Part shown: in pieces, positions 1 to 6,867 of the stretch
Layout of the letters: the number at the start of each line of letters is the position of its first letter
How positions within the stretch are numbered: the first letter of the stretch is position 1
The notes under the pieces: model-generated
What the model saw: the letters and a program-made list of their open reading frames with translations, nothing else
Told to the model about the DNA's origin: nothing
The model's database searches: none
Source: Clostridium sp. SCN 57-10
Lineage (GTDB): Bacteria; Bacillota; Clostridia; Oscillospirales; Butyricicoccaceae
NCBI GenBank assembly: GCA_001725215.1
Contig: MEFT01000046.1
Location: forward strand, 1-9,051
Reading direction: 5' to 3'
DNA: 9,051 nt
Position numbers and translations under genes: made by a program

Positions 1-1
1 C

Positions 2-2368
2 ATTTGCGTCGGGCAACGCGTGATGGTGCCGTTCGGAGCAGGGAACCGAAAGACAGAGGGGATCGTATTCGAGCTGTTGAAGCCTGAGGAAGAGCGCCCT
101 CTCAAGCCGATCGCACATATTTTTCATGATGAATGCACGCTGTCTTATGAGCAGCTTTCGCTGGCGCTTTGGATGCGCAAGCGATATTTCTGCACCGCGT
201 TCGAAGCGGCAAACGCACAGCTTCCGCCCGGCACCTGGAACAAGCACCGCGAGGTACTATCGCCCGGCGGCATGACGCGCGAGGAAGCGCTTTCCGCTGC
301 CGGCAAAAGCGCCAAAAAGCACGCGATTGTCGAGACGATCTACGACGCCGCCGAACCACTGACCGAAGCCGAGCTTGAAAAGGCGGTTGGACAGGGAGAG
401 CTGAAACGCGCCGTGGCGCAGCTCGTCAAGTTGGGCGTCATCCTTTTTTCACAGCAATTTGAAAAGAAGCTGGGTGACAAGACCATCATAACCGCGCGTC
501 TTGCGATGCCCATCGAACAGGCGCGCGTGCGCATCGGTCGCGGAAAGCTGGCCGAAAAGCGGCTTTCGGTGCTCGAATGTCTTGCACAGGCTGAAATGCT
601 GCCCGAAGCCGAGCTGTGCTACCTGACGGGGGTTTCCACGTCGGCTGTGCGCACGCTCGAGCGTATGGGGCTTCTCATGCTCGAGCGCACGGAGGTTTAC
701 CGCCGCCCCCATATTCCGCGACAGGAGCGCGGCGGCAGCATCGCGCTGACCGACGAGCAGCAGGCGGTGTATGACGGCATCCTTGCCGTACGCAACGGCG
801 AGGGTCCGCACGCGGCACTGCTGCACGGTGTGACAGGCAGCGGCAAAACGTCCGTCTATATCGAGCTCATCCGCGCCACGCTTGCCGAGGGTAAATCCGC
901 GATTCTTCTCGTACCCGAAATCGCTCTGACGCCGCAAATGGTGCGGTCGTTTTGCAAATACTTCGGAGACGAGGTCGCCGTCATCCACAGCGCGCTTACC
1001 TATGCGCAGCGCTATGACGAATACAAGCGCATTCAGGCCGGAAAGGCGCGTGTCGTGGTGGGAACAAGAACCGCCGTTTTCGCGCCCCTGCAAGACCTTG
1101 GACTCCTCATCATCGATGAGGAGCAGGAATATACCTACCGTGCGGAGAGCGCGCCGCGTTACGACGCAATTGAAATCGCGAAGTACCGCTGCGCGAAGAG
1201 CGGGGCGCTGCTGCTGCTCGGCTCGGCCACGCCGTCGGTCACTACGTATCACAGTGCACTGAGTGGTGCGCTGAAGTTGTTCACGCTTTCCAAACGCTAT
1301 AACGATATGCCGCTGCCCGAGGTTGTGATTTCCGATATGCGTGGCGCGCTGCGCGACGGAGACGCCTCGCTGATCGGCGCGCAGCTGCGCGACGAACTGC
1401 GGCGCACGATCGACGCAGGGCAGCAGGCCGTGCTTTTTCTCAACCGGCGGGGCAGCGCCCGCATGCTGGCCTGCATCGACTGCGGCTACGCGCCAGAGTG
1501 CGAAAATTGCAGCACGGCGCTGCATTACCACGCACGCAACGGAAGGCTGATGTGCCACCACTGCGGCCATTCCGCGCCCACGCCGCCTGTTTGTCCCGTA
1601 TGTGGCGGCGAGCATCTGCGCCTGATCGGCGCGGGCACGCAAAAGATTGAAGAGGAGCTGTATGCGCTGTTCCCTGACATTCGCGTGCTGCGCATGGACG
1701 CCGACACGACGACGGGCCGTACGACGCACGAAGCGCTGCTCGATCGGTTTGAAAAGGGCGGCGCCGATGTGCTGCTTGGCACGCAGATGATATCTAAGGG
1801 GCTTGATTTTGAAAACGTCACGCTTGTCGGCGTGCTCGACGCCGATCTTTCGCTCAACTGCGGCGATTACCACGCGCAGGAGCGCACCTTTGCATTGCTG
1901 ACGCAGGTGGCGGGGCGCGCCGGACGGCGCGAAACGCGCGGACGAGCCGTCGTTCAGACCTATCGTCCTACGCATCCCATCATTGTGGCCGCCGCGGCGC
2001 AGGATTACGGGGCTTTTTACGAATACGAAATCGCGTCGCGCGAAGCGATCGCGGCGCCGCCCTTTTGCGATCTGTTCGTCTTTCAGCTGAGCGGAATCAG
2101 CGAGGCGGAGACGATGCGCGCTGCGGTGGAAACGGCAAGGCTGCTCGAAGGCGTGCTGCGGCGCGCATCAATGGACTCGCCCGTGCTCGGCCCCGTGCCC
2201 GCCTTCATCGCGCGGCTCAATAAACGGTACCGCTTCATGGTTTTGTTCAGAGGGCGCGACCGCGCGGAAACGCGCCGGCTGGTCGCCGAAGTGCTTGACA
2301 GTTTCTATGCTTCGCCGTTTGCACGGCTGACGGCGGTTACCGCGATGATGAATCCATATTCTATGTAG
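2..2368 (+). CDS. priA: Primosomal protein N' (replication restart helicase PriA), 5'-partial
   Basis: PriA is the superfamily 2 DNA helicase that recognises abandoned replication forks and reloads the replisome. The frame is open from base 2 and reads ICVGQRVMVPFG, the usual conserved N-terminal stretch, so the true start lies upstream and perhaps 20-40 residues are missing; the in-frame GTG at 20 is not the start. The visible part is 788 residues. Numbering from base 2, it shows Walker A GVTGSGKT (276-283), motif II DEEQ (372-375), GSATPS motif III, FLNRRG (479-484), eight zinc-binding cysteines arranged as CIDC, CENC, CHHC and CPVC (491-534), LLGTQMISKGLDF, and QVAGRAGR motif VI (635-642). 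The protein ends in NPYSM, like many Bacillota homologues. Motif II has Gln where DEEH is commonest. Its stop overlaps the Shine-Dalgarno of def. Identification is secure. Confidence 0.97.
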   Translation: MCVGQRVMVPFGAGNRKTEGIVFELLKPEEERPLKPIAHIFHDECTLSYEQLSLALWMRKRYFCTAFEAANAQLPPGTWNKHREVLSPGGMTREEALSAAGKSAKKHAIVETIYDAAEPLTEAELEKAVGQGELKRAVAQLVKLGVILFSQQFEKKLGDKTIITARLAMPIEQARVRIGRGKLAEKRLSVLECLAQAEMLPEAELCYLTGVSTSAVRTLERMGLLMLERTEVYRRPHIPRQERGGSIALTDEQQAVYDGILAVRNGEGPHAALLHGVTGSGKTSVYIELIRATLAEGKSAILLVPEIALTPQMVRSFCKYFGDEVAVIHSALTYAQRYDEYKRIQAGKARVVVGTRTAVFAPLQDLGLLIIDEEQEYTYRAESAPRYDAIEIAKYRCAKSGALLLLGSATPSVTTYHSALSGALKLFTLSKRYNDMPLPEVVISDMRGALRDGDASLIGAQLRDELRRTIDAGQQAVLFLNRRGSARMLACIDCGYAPECENCSTALHYHARNGRLMCHHCGHSAPTPPVCPVCGGEHLRLIGAGTQKIEEELYALFPDIRVLRMDADTTTGRTTHEALLDRFEKGGADVLLGTQMISKGLDFENVTLVGVLDADLSLNCGDYHAQERTFALLTQVAGRAGRRETRGRAVVQTYRPTHPIIVAAAAQDYGAFYEYEIASREAIAAPPFCDLFVFQLSGISEAETMRAAVETARLLEGVLRRASMDSPVLGPVPAFIARLNKRYRFMVLFRGRDRAETRRLVAEVLDSFYASPFARLTAVTAMMNPYSM

Positions 2369-2373
2369 GAGGG
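2367..2373 (+). promoter_or_regulatory. Ribosome binding site of def, overlapping the priA stop
   Basis: AGGAGGG lies six bases before the def ATG at 2380 and shares two bases with the priA TAG stop (2366-2368). A near-perfect Shine-Dalgarno here supports the def start and implies strong initiation. The overlap with the stop suggests that ribosomes finishing priA can reinitiate on def. Confidence 0.85.
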
Positions 2374-2379
2374 CAGATT

Positions 2380-2853
2380 ATGCCGATCAGAACCATTGTC
2401 AAAGAGGGAGATCCGTGCCTGGCAAAAAAGTGTCGCACGGTCACCGAATTTAACTCACGCCTGCACACGCTGCTGGACGATATGCACGAAACGCTGGCAG
2501 ACGCGCGGGGAGCGGGTCTCGCTGCGCCGCAGGTCGGCGTGCTGCGCGCGCTCGCATTGGTCATGCTGGAAGACGGCTCTTACCTTGAAATCATCAATCC
2601 CGAAATCGTCGAAGCGTCCGGTACGCAGGACGGAGCGGAGGGATGCCTGAGCGTGCCCGGTATTTTCGGCATGGTCGAGCGTCCCATGAAGGTAAAGGTC
2701 GAGGCACAGGATCGCCACGGAAAGCCTTTTACCTATGAGGCGGAGGGTTTCACGGCACGCGCGTTCTGCCATGAGATCGATCATCTCAGCGGCAGGCTTT
2801 TCACAGAGCTGGTCAGCGAATATCTCGAGCCGGAGGATTTTGAGGAAGAATGA
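2380..2853 (+). CDS. def: Peptide deformylase
   Basis: Peptide deformylase is a cytoplasmic metalloenzyme that removes the formyl group from the N-terminal formyl-methionine of nascent proteins at the ribosome exit. All three family motifs are present: GAGLAAPQ (residues 44-51, with the active-site Gln51), EGCLS (87-91, metal ligand Cys89) and HEIDH (131-135, metal ligands His131 and His135, catalytic Glu132). The 157-residue length is normal for the family. The short form without large insertions resembles type 1 enzymes, although that subtype is an inference from length. The ATG is preceded by AGGAGGG at six bases. The gene follows priA after 11 bases, and its TGA overlaps the fmt ATG (ATGA), coupling the deformylase to the formyltransferase that creates its substrate. 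Confidence 0.97.
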   Translation: MPIRTIVKEGDPCLAKKCRTVTEFNSRLHTLLDDMHETLADARGAGLAAPQVGVLRALALVMLEDGSYLEIINPEIVEASGTQDGAEGCLSVPGIFGMVERPMKVKVEAQDRHGKPFTYEAEGFTARAFCHEIDHLSGRLFTELVSEYLEPEDFEEE

Positions 2854-3782
2854 AAGTCGTTTTCATGGGTACGCCCGATTTCGCCGTAGCCACGCTGCGC
2901 GCGCTGTGCGCGTCGGAGCATGAGGTGGCAGCAGTCTTTACGCGTGCCGACACGCCGAAAAACCGCGGCATGAAAATGATGCCGCCGCCCGTCAAGGTGG
3001 AAGCACTGGCACACAATCTGCCCGTCTTTCAGCCGACGACGCTGCGTGACGGAGCAGCACTCGAGATTCTGCGCGGTCTTAAGCCCGACGCCATCATTGT
3101 CGCGGCATACGGGCGTATTTTACCGCGTGAGATATTAGAGCTGCCGCGCTACGGCTGCATCAACGTGCATGCGTCGCTGCTGCCGCGCTTTCGCGGGGCA
3201 AGCCCCATTCAGGCGGCGATTTTGCACGGAGACGCGCAAAGCGGCGTGACTATTATGCAGATGGCGGATGGGATTGATACGGGCGATATGCTCTATACTG
3301 CCGCGACGGACATCGGTCCGCGTGAGACGTGCGGCGAGCTTGAGCAGCGGTTGGCAGATATCGGCGCGCGCGCCCTGCTCGAAACGCTTGCGCTGTGCGA
3401 GCGCGGCGCATTGCAGCCGCAGAAACAGGATGACGCGTACGCGACCCATGCGCCGCTCATTAAAAACGGAGACTGTTTAATCGATTTTTCGCATAAATGT
3501 GATATAGTTGCCTGCGCGATACGCGCTTATGACCCCGCACCGGGCGCGTTTGCCTTTCTGGGCGGCGAAAAAATGAAGCTCTACGGCGCTGAAACTGCTC
3601 AAGAAAGCGGTGAGGCAGGGCGTATTCTGTCAGTTGACGCGCGCGGCGCGTGCGTTGCCTGCGGAGAAGGTTCTGTGCTGATCGAAGCGGTGCAGGGGCA
3701 AGGCGGTAAAAAAATGCCTGCCGACGCATTTTTTAGAGGACACAAGCAGATGCTATCGGAAAAATTCACAAAGGAGTGTTGA
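2850..3782 (+). CDS. fmt: Methionyl-tRNA formyltransferase
   Basis: This enzyme transfers a formyl group from 10-formyltetrahydrofolate to the methionine of initiator tRNA, marking it for bacterial translation initiation. The N-terminus MKVVFMGTPDFAV is typical of the family. The tRNA-contacting loop NRGMKMMPPPVKVEA is at 38-52. The catalytic core INVHASLLPRFRGASPIQAA starts at 104 and carries Asn105 and His107; VTIMQMADGIDTGDM (133-147) carries the catalytic Asp143. The C-terminal tRNA-binding domain follows, with IRAYDPAPGAF. At 310 residues it is the usual length. The start overlaps the def stop by four bases, and purine-rich GAGGAAG just upstream inside def can serve as the Shine-Dalgarno. 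The stop is followed two bases later by the metallopeptidase start. An A+T-rich patch near 3470-3515 is treated under findings. Confidence 0.97.
   Translation: MKVVFMGTPDFAVATLRALCASEHEVAAVFTRADTPKNRGMKMMPPPVKVEALAHNLPVFQPTTLRDGAALEILRGLKPDAIIVAAYGRILPREILELPRYGCINVHASLLPRFRGASPIQAAILHGDAQSGVTIMQMADGIDTGDMLYTAATDIGPRETCGELEQRLADIGARALLETLALCERGALQPQKQDDAYATHAPLIKNGDCLIDFSHKCDIVACAIRAYDPAPGAFAFLGGEKMKLYGAETAQESGEAGRILSVDARGACVACGEGSVLIEAVQGQGGKKMPADAFFRGHKQMLSEKFTKEC
3771..3776 (+). promoter_or_regulatory. Ribosome binding site that sets the metallopeptidase start
   Basis: AAGGAG lies inside the last codons of fmt, eight bases before the ATG at 3785. The only upstream in-frame alternatives are a GTG at 3776, whose first base is the last base of this site, and a TTG at 3779. 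Neither has a usable spacing, so the site fixes the start at 3785. Confidence 0.85.
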
Positions 3783-3784
3783 CT

Positions 3785-4498
3785 ATGCCCGGCTATTACG
3801 GCGGTTATTATGGAATCGATATGTACTATATCATCCTCGTTTTGCCTGCCATTGTGTTTGCGCTTTGGGCGCAGGCGAAGGTGTCCGGCACATTTCGCAA
3901 ATATTCGCAGGTCAGGCCGCGCAACGGCATGACGGGCGCGCAAGCCGCAGAGGCGGTGTTGCGTGCAAACGGGGTTGCCGGCGTGCGCGTCGAGCATATT
4001 GGTGGCAATCTGACCGACCATTTTGACCCGCGCGAGGGCGTGATCCGCCTGTCCGATGCGGTGTACAACGCGTCCACAGTGGCGGCAATTGGCGTGGCGG
4101 CACATGAGGCGGGGCATGCCGCGCAGTATGCAAACAGCTATGCGCCCATCAAAGTGCGCAACGCCATCATCCCCGTATCGCGTGTCGGCTCCACGCTGTC
4201 GTGGCCGCTTTTGCTCATCGGTTTGGTGCTCAACTCGCAGCCGCTCGTGACGATCGGCATCCTGTTTTTCCTTGCTGCGGTTATTTTCCAGCTGGTTACG
4301 CTGCCCGTCGAGTTTAACGCATCAACCCGCGCTATTGCGGCGCTTGCCGACGGCGGCTATCTGACGGAAGATGAGCTGCCCGGCGCACGCAAGACGCTGT
4401 CTGCCGCGGCGATGACCTATGTTGCGGCGCTTGCCGTTTCGCTTGCGCAGCTTTTGCGGCTTGTGCTGCTGTTTGGCGGCGGTCGCAGAAGGGATTGA
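3785..4498 (+). CDS. Membrane zinc metallopeptidase, YugP family (Zn_peptidase_2)
   Basis: This is a 237-residue membrane protein of the YugP family of putative zinc-dependent proteases. The zinc motif HEAGH is at 107-111, in the context AAHEAGHAAQYANSYAP. The PVEFNASTRA segment (174-183) carries Glu176, which I infer may be the third ligand. Hydrophobic spans are at about 13-31, 138-172 (long enough for two passes around a short polar turn) and 210-230. A Gly/Tyr-rich leader MPGYYGGYYG precedes the first span, and the protein ends in the basic tail RRRD. The start follows AAGGAG at eight bases. It begins two bases after fmt and ends one base before rsmB, so it is embedded in the translation cluster. 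The substrate is unknown and I know of no settled physiological role. The family call is strong; proteolytic activity is inferred from the motif. Confidence 0.9.
   Translation: MPGYYGGYYGIDMYYIILVLPAIVFALWAQAKVSGTFRKYSQVRPRNGMTGAQAAEAVLRANGVAGVRVEHIGGNLTDHFDPREGVIRLSDAVYNASTVAAIGVAAHEAGHAAQYANSYAPIKVRNAIIPVSRVGSTLSWPLLLIGLVLNSQPLVTIGILFFLAAVIFQLVTLPVEFNASTRAIAALADGGYLTEDELPGARKTLSAAAMTYVAALAVSLAQLLRLVLLFGGGRRRD
4489..4493 (+). promoter_or_regulatory. Ribosome binding site that sets the rsmB start
   Basis: AAGGG lies six bases before the ATG at 4500, inside the last codons of the metallopeptidase. The rsmB frame is open further upstream to an ATG at 4419, but the extra 27 residues lie wholly within the peptidase gene and look like out-of-frame sequence. 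The NusB-like domain begins properly at MTARELSLRAL, so 4500 is preferred. Confidence 0.75.
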
Positions 4499-4499
4499 T

Positions 4500-5822
4500 A
4501 TGACTGCACGGGAACTTTCGCTGCGCGCGCTCATCCAGTTTCGCCGGTATGGCGCGTGGCCCGACCTTTTCCTCAAGCAAGAGGGGGCGAAGCAGTCGCT
4601 CCCTCGCGAGGAGCTGGGGCTTGCCACAGCGCTTACATACGGAACGCTGCAAAACCTTGCGCTGCTTGATTTTTACCTTTCGGCATACAGCTCGATGCCG
4701 CTGCGCAAGCTGATGCCGCAGGTGCTTGACGCCATGCGCATCGGTGCTTATCAGCTTGTGTTTTTCGACCGTGTGCCGCACAGCGCGGCCGTTAACGAAA
4801 CGGTTTCGCTTGTCAAAAAGCACGCCAACCCGCGCGCCGCAGGCTTTGCCAATGCGGTGCTGCGCAAGCTTGCGGCAAACCTTGACGCGCTGCCCGAGCC
4901 GCAGGGTGAAGCCTGCGAGCGGCTCTCCGTTCGTTACAGTCACCCGCTGTGGTTTGTACAGCGTATGCATGCCGTGCTCGGCGAGGAAAAAACAGAACTG
5001 CTGCTGCGCGCCAACAACGAAAATCCTCCTGCCGTGCTGCGCGTCAACACGCTGAAAGCGGATGCGGGACAGGCGATGGAAATGCTGGAGCATGACGGCA
5101 TCGAAACCGAGCTGCACCCGTACCTACCCGATGCGCTAATCGCACGGTCGCTTGCGGGGCTTGGTGAGTCGGAGGCGCTGCGCAGCGGTGTGGCCGCCGT
5201 GCAAGATGCCGCAAGCCAGCTCTGCGTGCACGCGCTCGCGCCGCAAAGCGGCGAGTTTGCTCTTGATATGTGCGCCGCGCCGGGTGGCAAGACCGTTCTG
5301 GCGGCGCAGCTTATGGGCAACCGCGGCACGATCATCGCGTGCGACATCCACCCGCACAAAGCCGATCTGATCGAGAAAAACGCGGGTCGGTGCGGTGTCG
5401 AAATCGTGCAAACAGTTTGCGCTGACGCATCAAAGCCGCGCGACGTGCTCTTCGGGCGTGCCGACGCCATTATTTGCGATGTTCCTTGCTCCGGCATGGG
5501 CATTATACGCAAAAAGCCCGATGTGCGCTTCAAAAAGGAAGAGGAGCTAGCCGCTCTTCCCGCGCTGCAGTACAGCATCCTCGATACGGCCGCACGCTAT
5601 CTCAAGCCGGGCGGCAGATTGGTTTATTCAACCTGTACCGTGCTGCCCGAGGAGAACGAGCAGGTTGTGCAGGCCTTTCTCGAGCGTAATCCACGCTTTT
5701 CGCTCGAGCCGTTTGCTCTTCCGGGTATCGGACAGACTTGCGGCATGAAAACGCTCTATCCGCACCGCGATGGAACGGACGGATTTTTCATGGCGCGGCT
5801 TAAGAACAGTGAGGAAACATGA
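4500..5822 (+). CDS. rsmB: 16S rRNA (cytosine-967-C5)-methyltransferase RsmB
   Basis: RsmB (Sun/Fmu) uses S-adenosylmethionine to methylate C5 of cytosine 967 (E. coli numbering) in 16S rRNA. At 440 residues it matches the family. An N-terminal NusB-like RNA-binding domain runs from ARELSLRAL, with VPHSAAVNETVSLVKKH near residues 95-110. The Rossmann methyltransferase domain follows LRVNTLK. It has motif I DMCAAPGGKT (256-265) for SAM binding, motif IV DVPCSGMG (327-334, Cys330, which aids product release in m5C enzymes), and motif VI STCT (377-380, Cys379, the expected nucleophile). The C-terminus YPHRDGTDGFFMARL is typical. The start sits one base after the peptidase stop and the gene ends in an ATGA overlap with rlmN. 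It is not a general RsmF/NOP2 enzyme, because the NusB domain is present. Confidence 0.95.
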   Translation: MTARELSLRALIQFRRYGAWPDLFLKQEGAKQSLPREELGLATALTYGTLQNLALLDFYLSAYSSMPLRKLMPQVLDAMRIGAYQLVFFDRVPHSAAVNETVSLVKKHANPRAAGFANAVLRKLAANLDALPEPQGEACERLSVRYSHPLWFVQRMHAVLGEEKTELLLRANNENPPAVLRVNTLKADAGQAMEMLEHDGIETELHPYLPDALIARSLAGLGESEALRSGVAAVQDAASQLCVHALAPQSGEFALDMCAAPGGKTVLAAQLMGNRGTIIACDIHPHKADLIEKNAGRCGVEIVQTVCADASKPRDVLFGRADAIICDVPCSGMGIIRKKPDVRFKKEEELAALPALQYSILDTAARYLKPGGRLVYSTCTVLPEENEQVVQAFLERNPRFSLEPFALPGIGQTCGMKTLYPHRDGTDGFFMARLKNSEET

Positions 5823-6862
5823 ACGATAAAATCTGTTTGAAATCGCTCCACCCGAACGAGCTCGCCCTTTTGCTGGGCGAGCTGGGGCAGCCTACCTATC
5901 GCGCAAAGCAGGTATTTAAGTGGCTTTCGCTCGGTGTTGAATCATTTAACGAAATGACCGATCTGCCGAAGGCGCTGCGGGAGGCGCTTGCCGAGCGGTG
6001 CTTTTTGTCCAAGCCGAGCATTCTAATCAAAAAAAGCTCGCAGAAAGATGATACCATCAAATATCTGTTTGAGCTTGCCGACGGCAACTGCGTGGAAACG
6101 GTGCTCATGAGGTATGAGCATGGCACAAGCATCTGTCTTTCGACGCAGGCAGGCTGTAAAATGGGCTGCGTATTTTGTGCGTCGTTTGAAAAGGATCGCA
6201 CACGCAATCTGACGCCTGCCGAAATCCTTGACCAAATTCTGTTTGCCCAAAAAGACAGCGGCAGACGCGTATCCAACATTGTGCTTATGGGCACGGGCGA
6301 GCCGCTTGACAATTATGACAATGTGATGACCTTTCTGCGCCTCGTCACACACCCCGACGGGCTCAACATCGGCATGCGCCATATCTCGCTTTCGACCTGC
6401 GGGCTGGTGCCGCGTATCAATGAGCTTGCGAAGCTTAAGCTGCAGCTCACGCTTTCCGTATCGCTGCACGCGCCGACGGACGCTGTGCGTGACAGCTTGA
6501 TGCCCATCAACAAGGTATACCCCGTGGCAAAGCTGATGGAGGCATGCCGCAATTATTTTGAAGCTACCCGCCGCCGCATTTCATTTGAGTATGCGATGAT
6601 CGACGGCGTTAACGATACAAAGCATTGCGCGGATGAGTTGATTCGGCTGCTCGCCGGAACACCGTGCCACGTCAATCTTATCCCGCTCAACCACGTCGAG
6701 GGAAGCCCGCTTAAGCCTTCCTCCCGTGAGAACATCAAGCGTTTTCAGGCTGCGCTGACCGCACGCGGCATCAATACCACGGTAAGACGCAGTCTTGGCT
6801 CCGATATCGACGCATCTTGCGGCCAGCTTCGCCGTAGCCTTGCGAAAGAACAGGGGGAGTAA
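5819..6862 (+). CDS. rlmN: Dual-specificity 23S rRNA/tRNA adenine-C2 methyltransferase RlmN
   Basis: RlmN is a radical-SAM enzyme that methylates C2 of adenosine 2503 in 23S rRNA and of adenosine 37 in certain tRNAs (E. coli numbering), affecting peptidyl-transferase fidelity. The 347-residue protein shows the cluster-binding cysteines of CKMGCVFC (113, 117, 120), GTGEPLDNYDN, LSVSLHAPTD, FEYAMIDGVND and NLIPLNHVEGSPLKPS. Near the C-terminus DASCGQL has Cys334, corresponding to the cysteine that carries the transient methyl group. Family-typical VETVLM and TSICLSTQAGC precede the cluster motif. It is RlmN rather than the resistance methyltransferase Cfr by its housekeeping context and by VETVLMRYEHGTSICLST; I did not make an alignment to confirm this. 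The start overlaps the rsmB TGA by four bases, with GAGG close upstream. The next gene begins five bases after its stop. Confidence 0.96.
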   Translation: MNDKICLKSLHPNELALLLGELGQPTYRAKQVFKWLSLGVESFNEMTDLPKALREALAERCFLSKPSILIKKSSQKDDTIKYLFELADGNCVETVLMRYEHGTSICLSTQAGCKMGCVFCASFEKDRTRNLTPAEILDQILFAQKDSGRRVSNIVLMGTGEPLDNYDNVMTFLRLVTHPDGLNIGMRHISLSTCGLVPRINELAKLKLQLTLSVSLHAPTDAVRDSLMPINKVYPVAKLMEACRNYFEATRRRISFEYAMIDGVNDTKHCADELIRLLAGTPCHVNLIPLNHVEGSPLKPSSRENIKRFQAALTARGINTTVRRSLGSDIDASCGQLRRSLAKEQGE

Positions 6863-6867
6863 GCAAT

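Noticed and set aside
20..22. GTG as the priA start codon
   Set aside because: The frame continues upstream to base 2 as ICVGQR, which matches the conserved PriA N-terminus, and the GTG falls inside the conserved RVMVPFG segment. The gene is simply truncated by the window edge.
449..1975. A 508-codon open frame on the minus strand, antisense to priA
   Set aside because: It lies entirely opposite a clearly functional priA, and its translation is rich in Arg, His, Ala and Gln with no recognisable motif. Long antisense frames arise easily in G+C-rich coding DNA.
2295..2300. Perfect TTGACA near the end of priA as a -35 element for def
   Set aside because: No -10-like sequence occurs at 16-18 bases downstream (bases there read around TTTGCA). 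It encodes Leu-Asp within PriA.
3363..3374. Twelve-base alternating GC palindrome GGCGCGCGCGCC in fmt
   Set aside because: It encodes an ordinary Gly-Ala-Arg-Ala stretch in a G+C-rich gene, is not repeated elsewhere that I can see, and needs no special explanation.
3779..3811. TTGACT at the fmt stop with TATTAT downstream as a promoter for the metallopeptidase
   Set aside because: The spacing is 21 bases, too long for a sigma-70-type promoter, and the -10-like bases fall within the Gly/Tyr codons of the coding region.
4419..4499. An upstream ATG extension of rsmB by 27 residues
   Set aside because: It overlaps the metallopeptidase C-terminus out of frame and adds a Cys/Leu/Arg stretch absent from the family. 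The ATG at 4500 has a Shine-Dalgarno and begins the NusB-like domain.
4332..5117. A 261-codon minus-strand open frame across the metallopeptidase-rsmB junction
   Set aside because: It is antisense to two motif-confirmed genes, has a low-complexity basic translation and no ribosome binding site that I could recognise. It is a compositional shadow.
6306..6311. Perfect TTGACA inside rlmN as a -35 element
   Set aside because: The bases 17 downstream read around ACCTTT with no -10 match. It encodes part of the conserved GEPLDNYDN motif.
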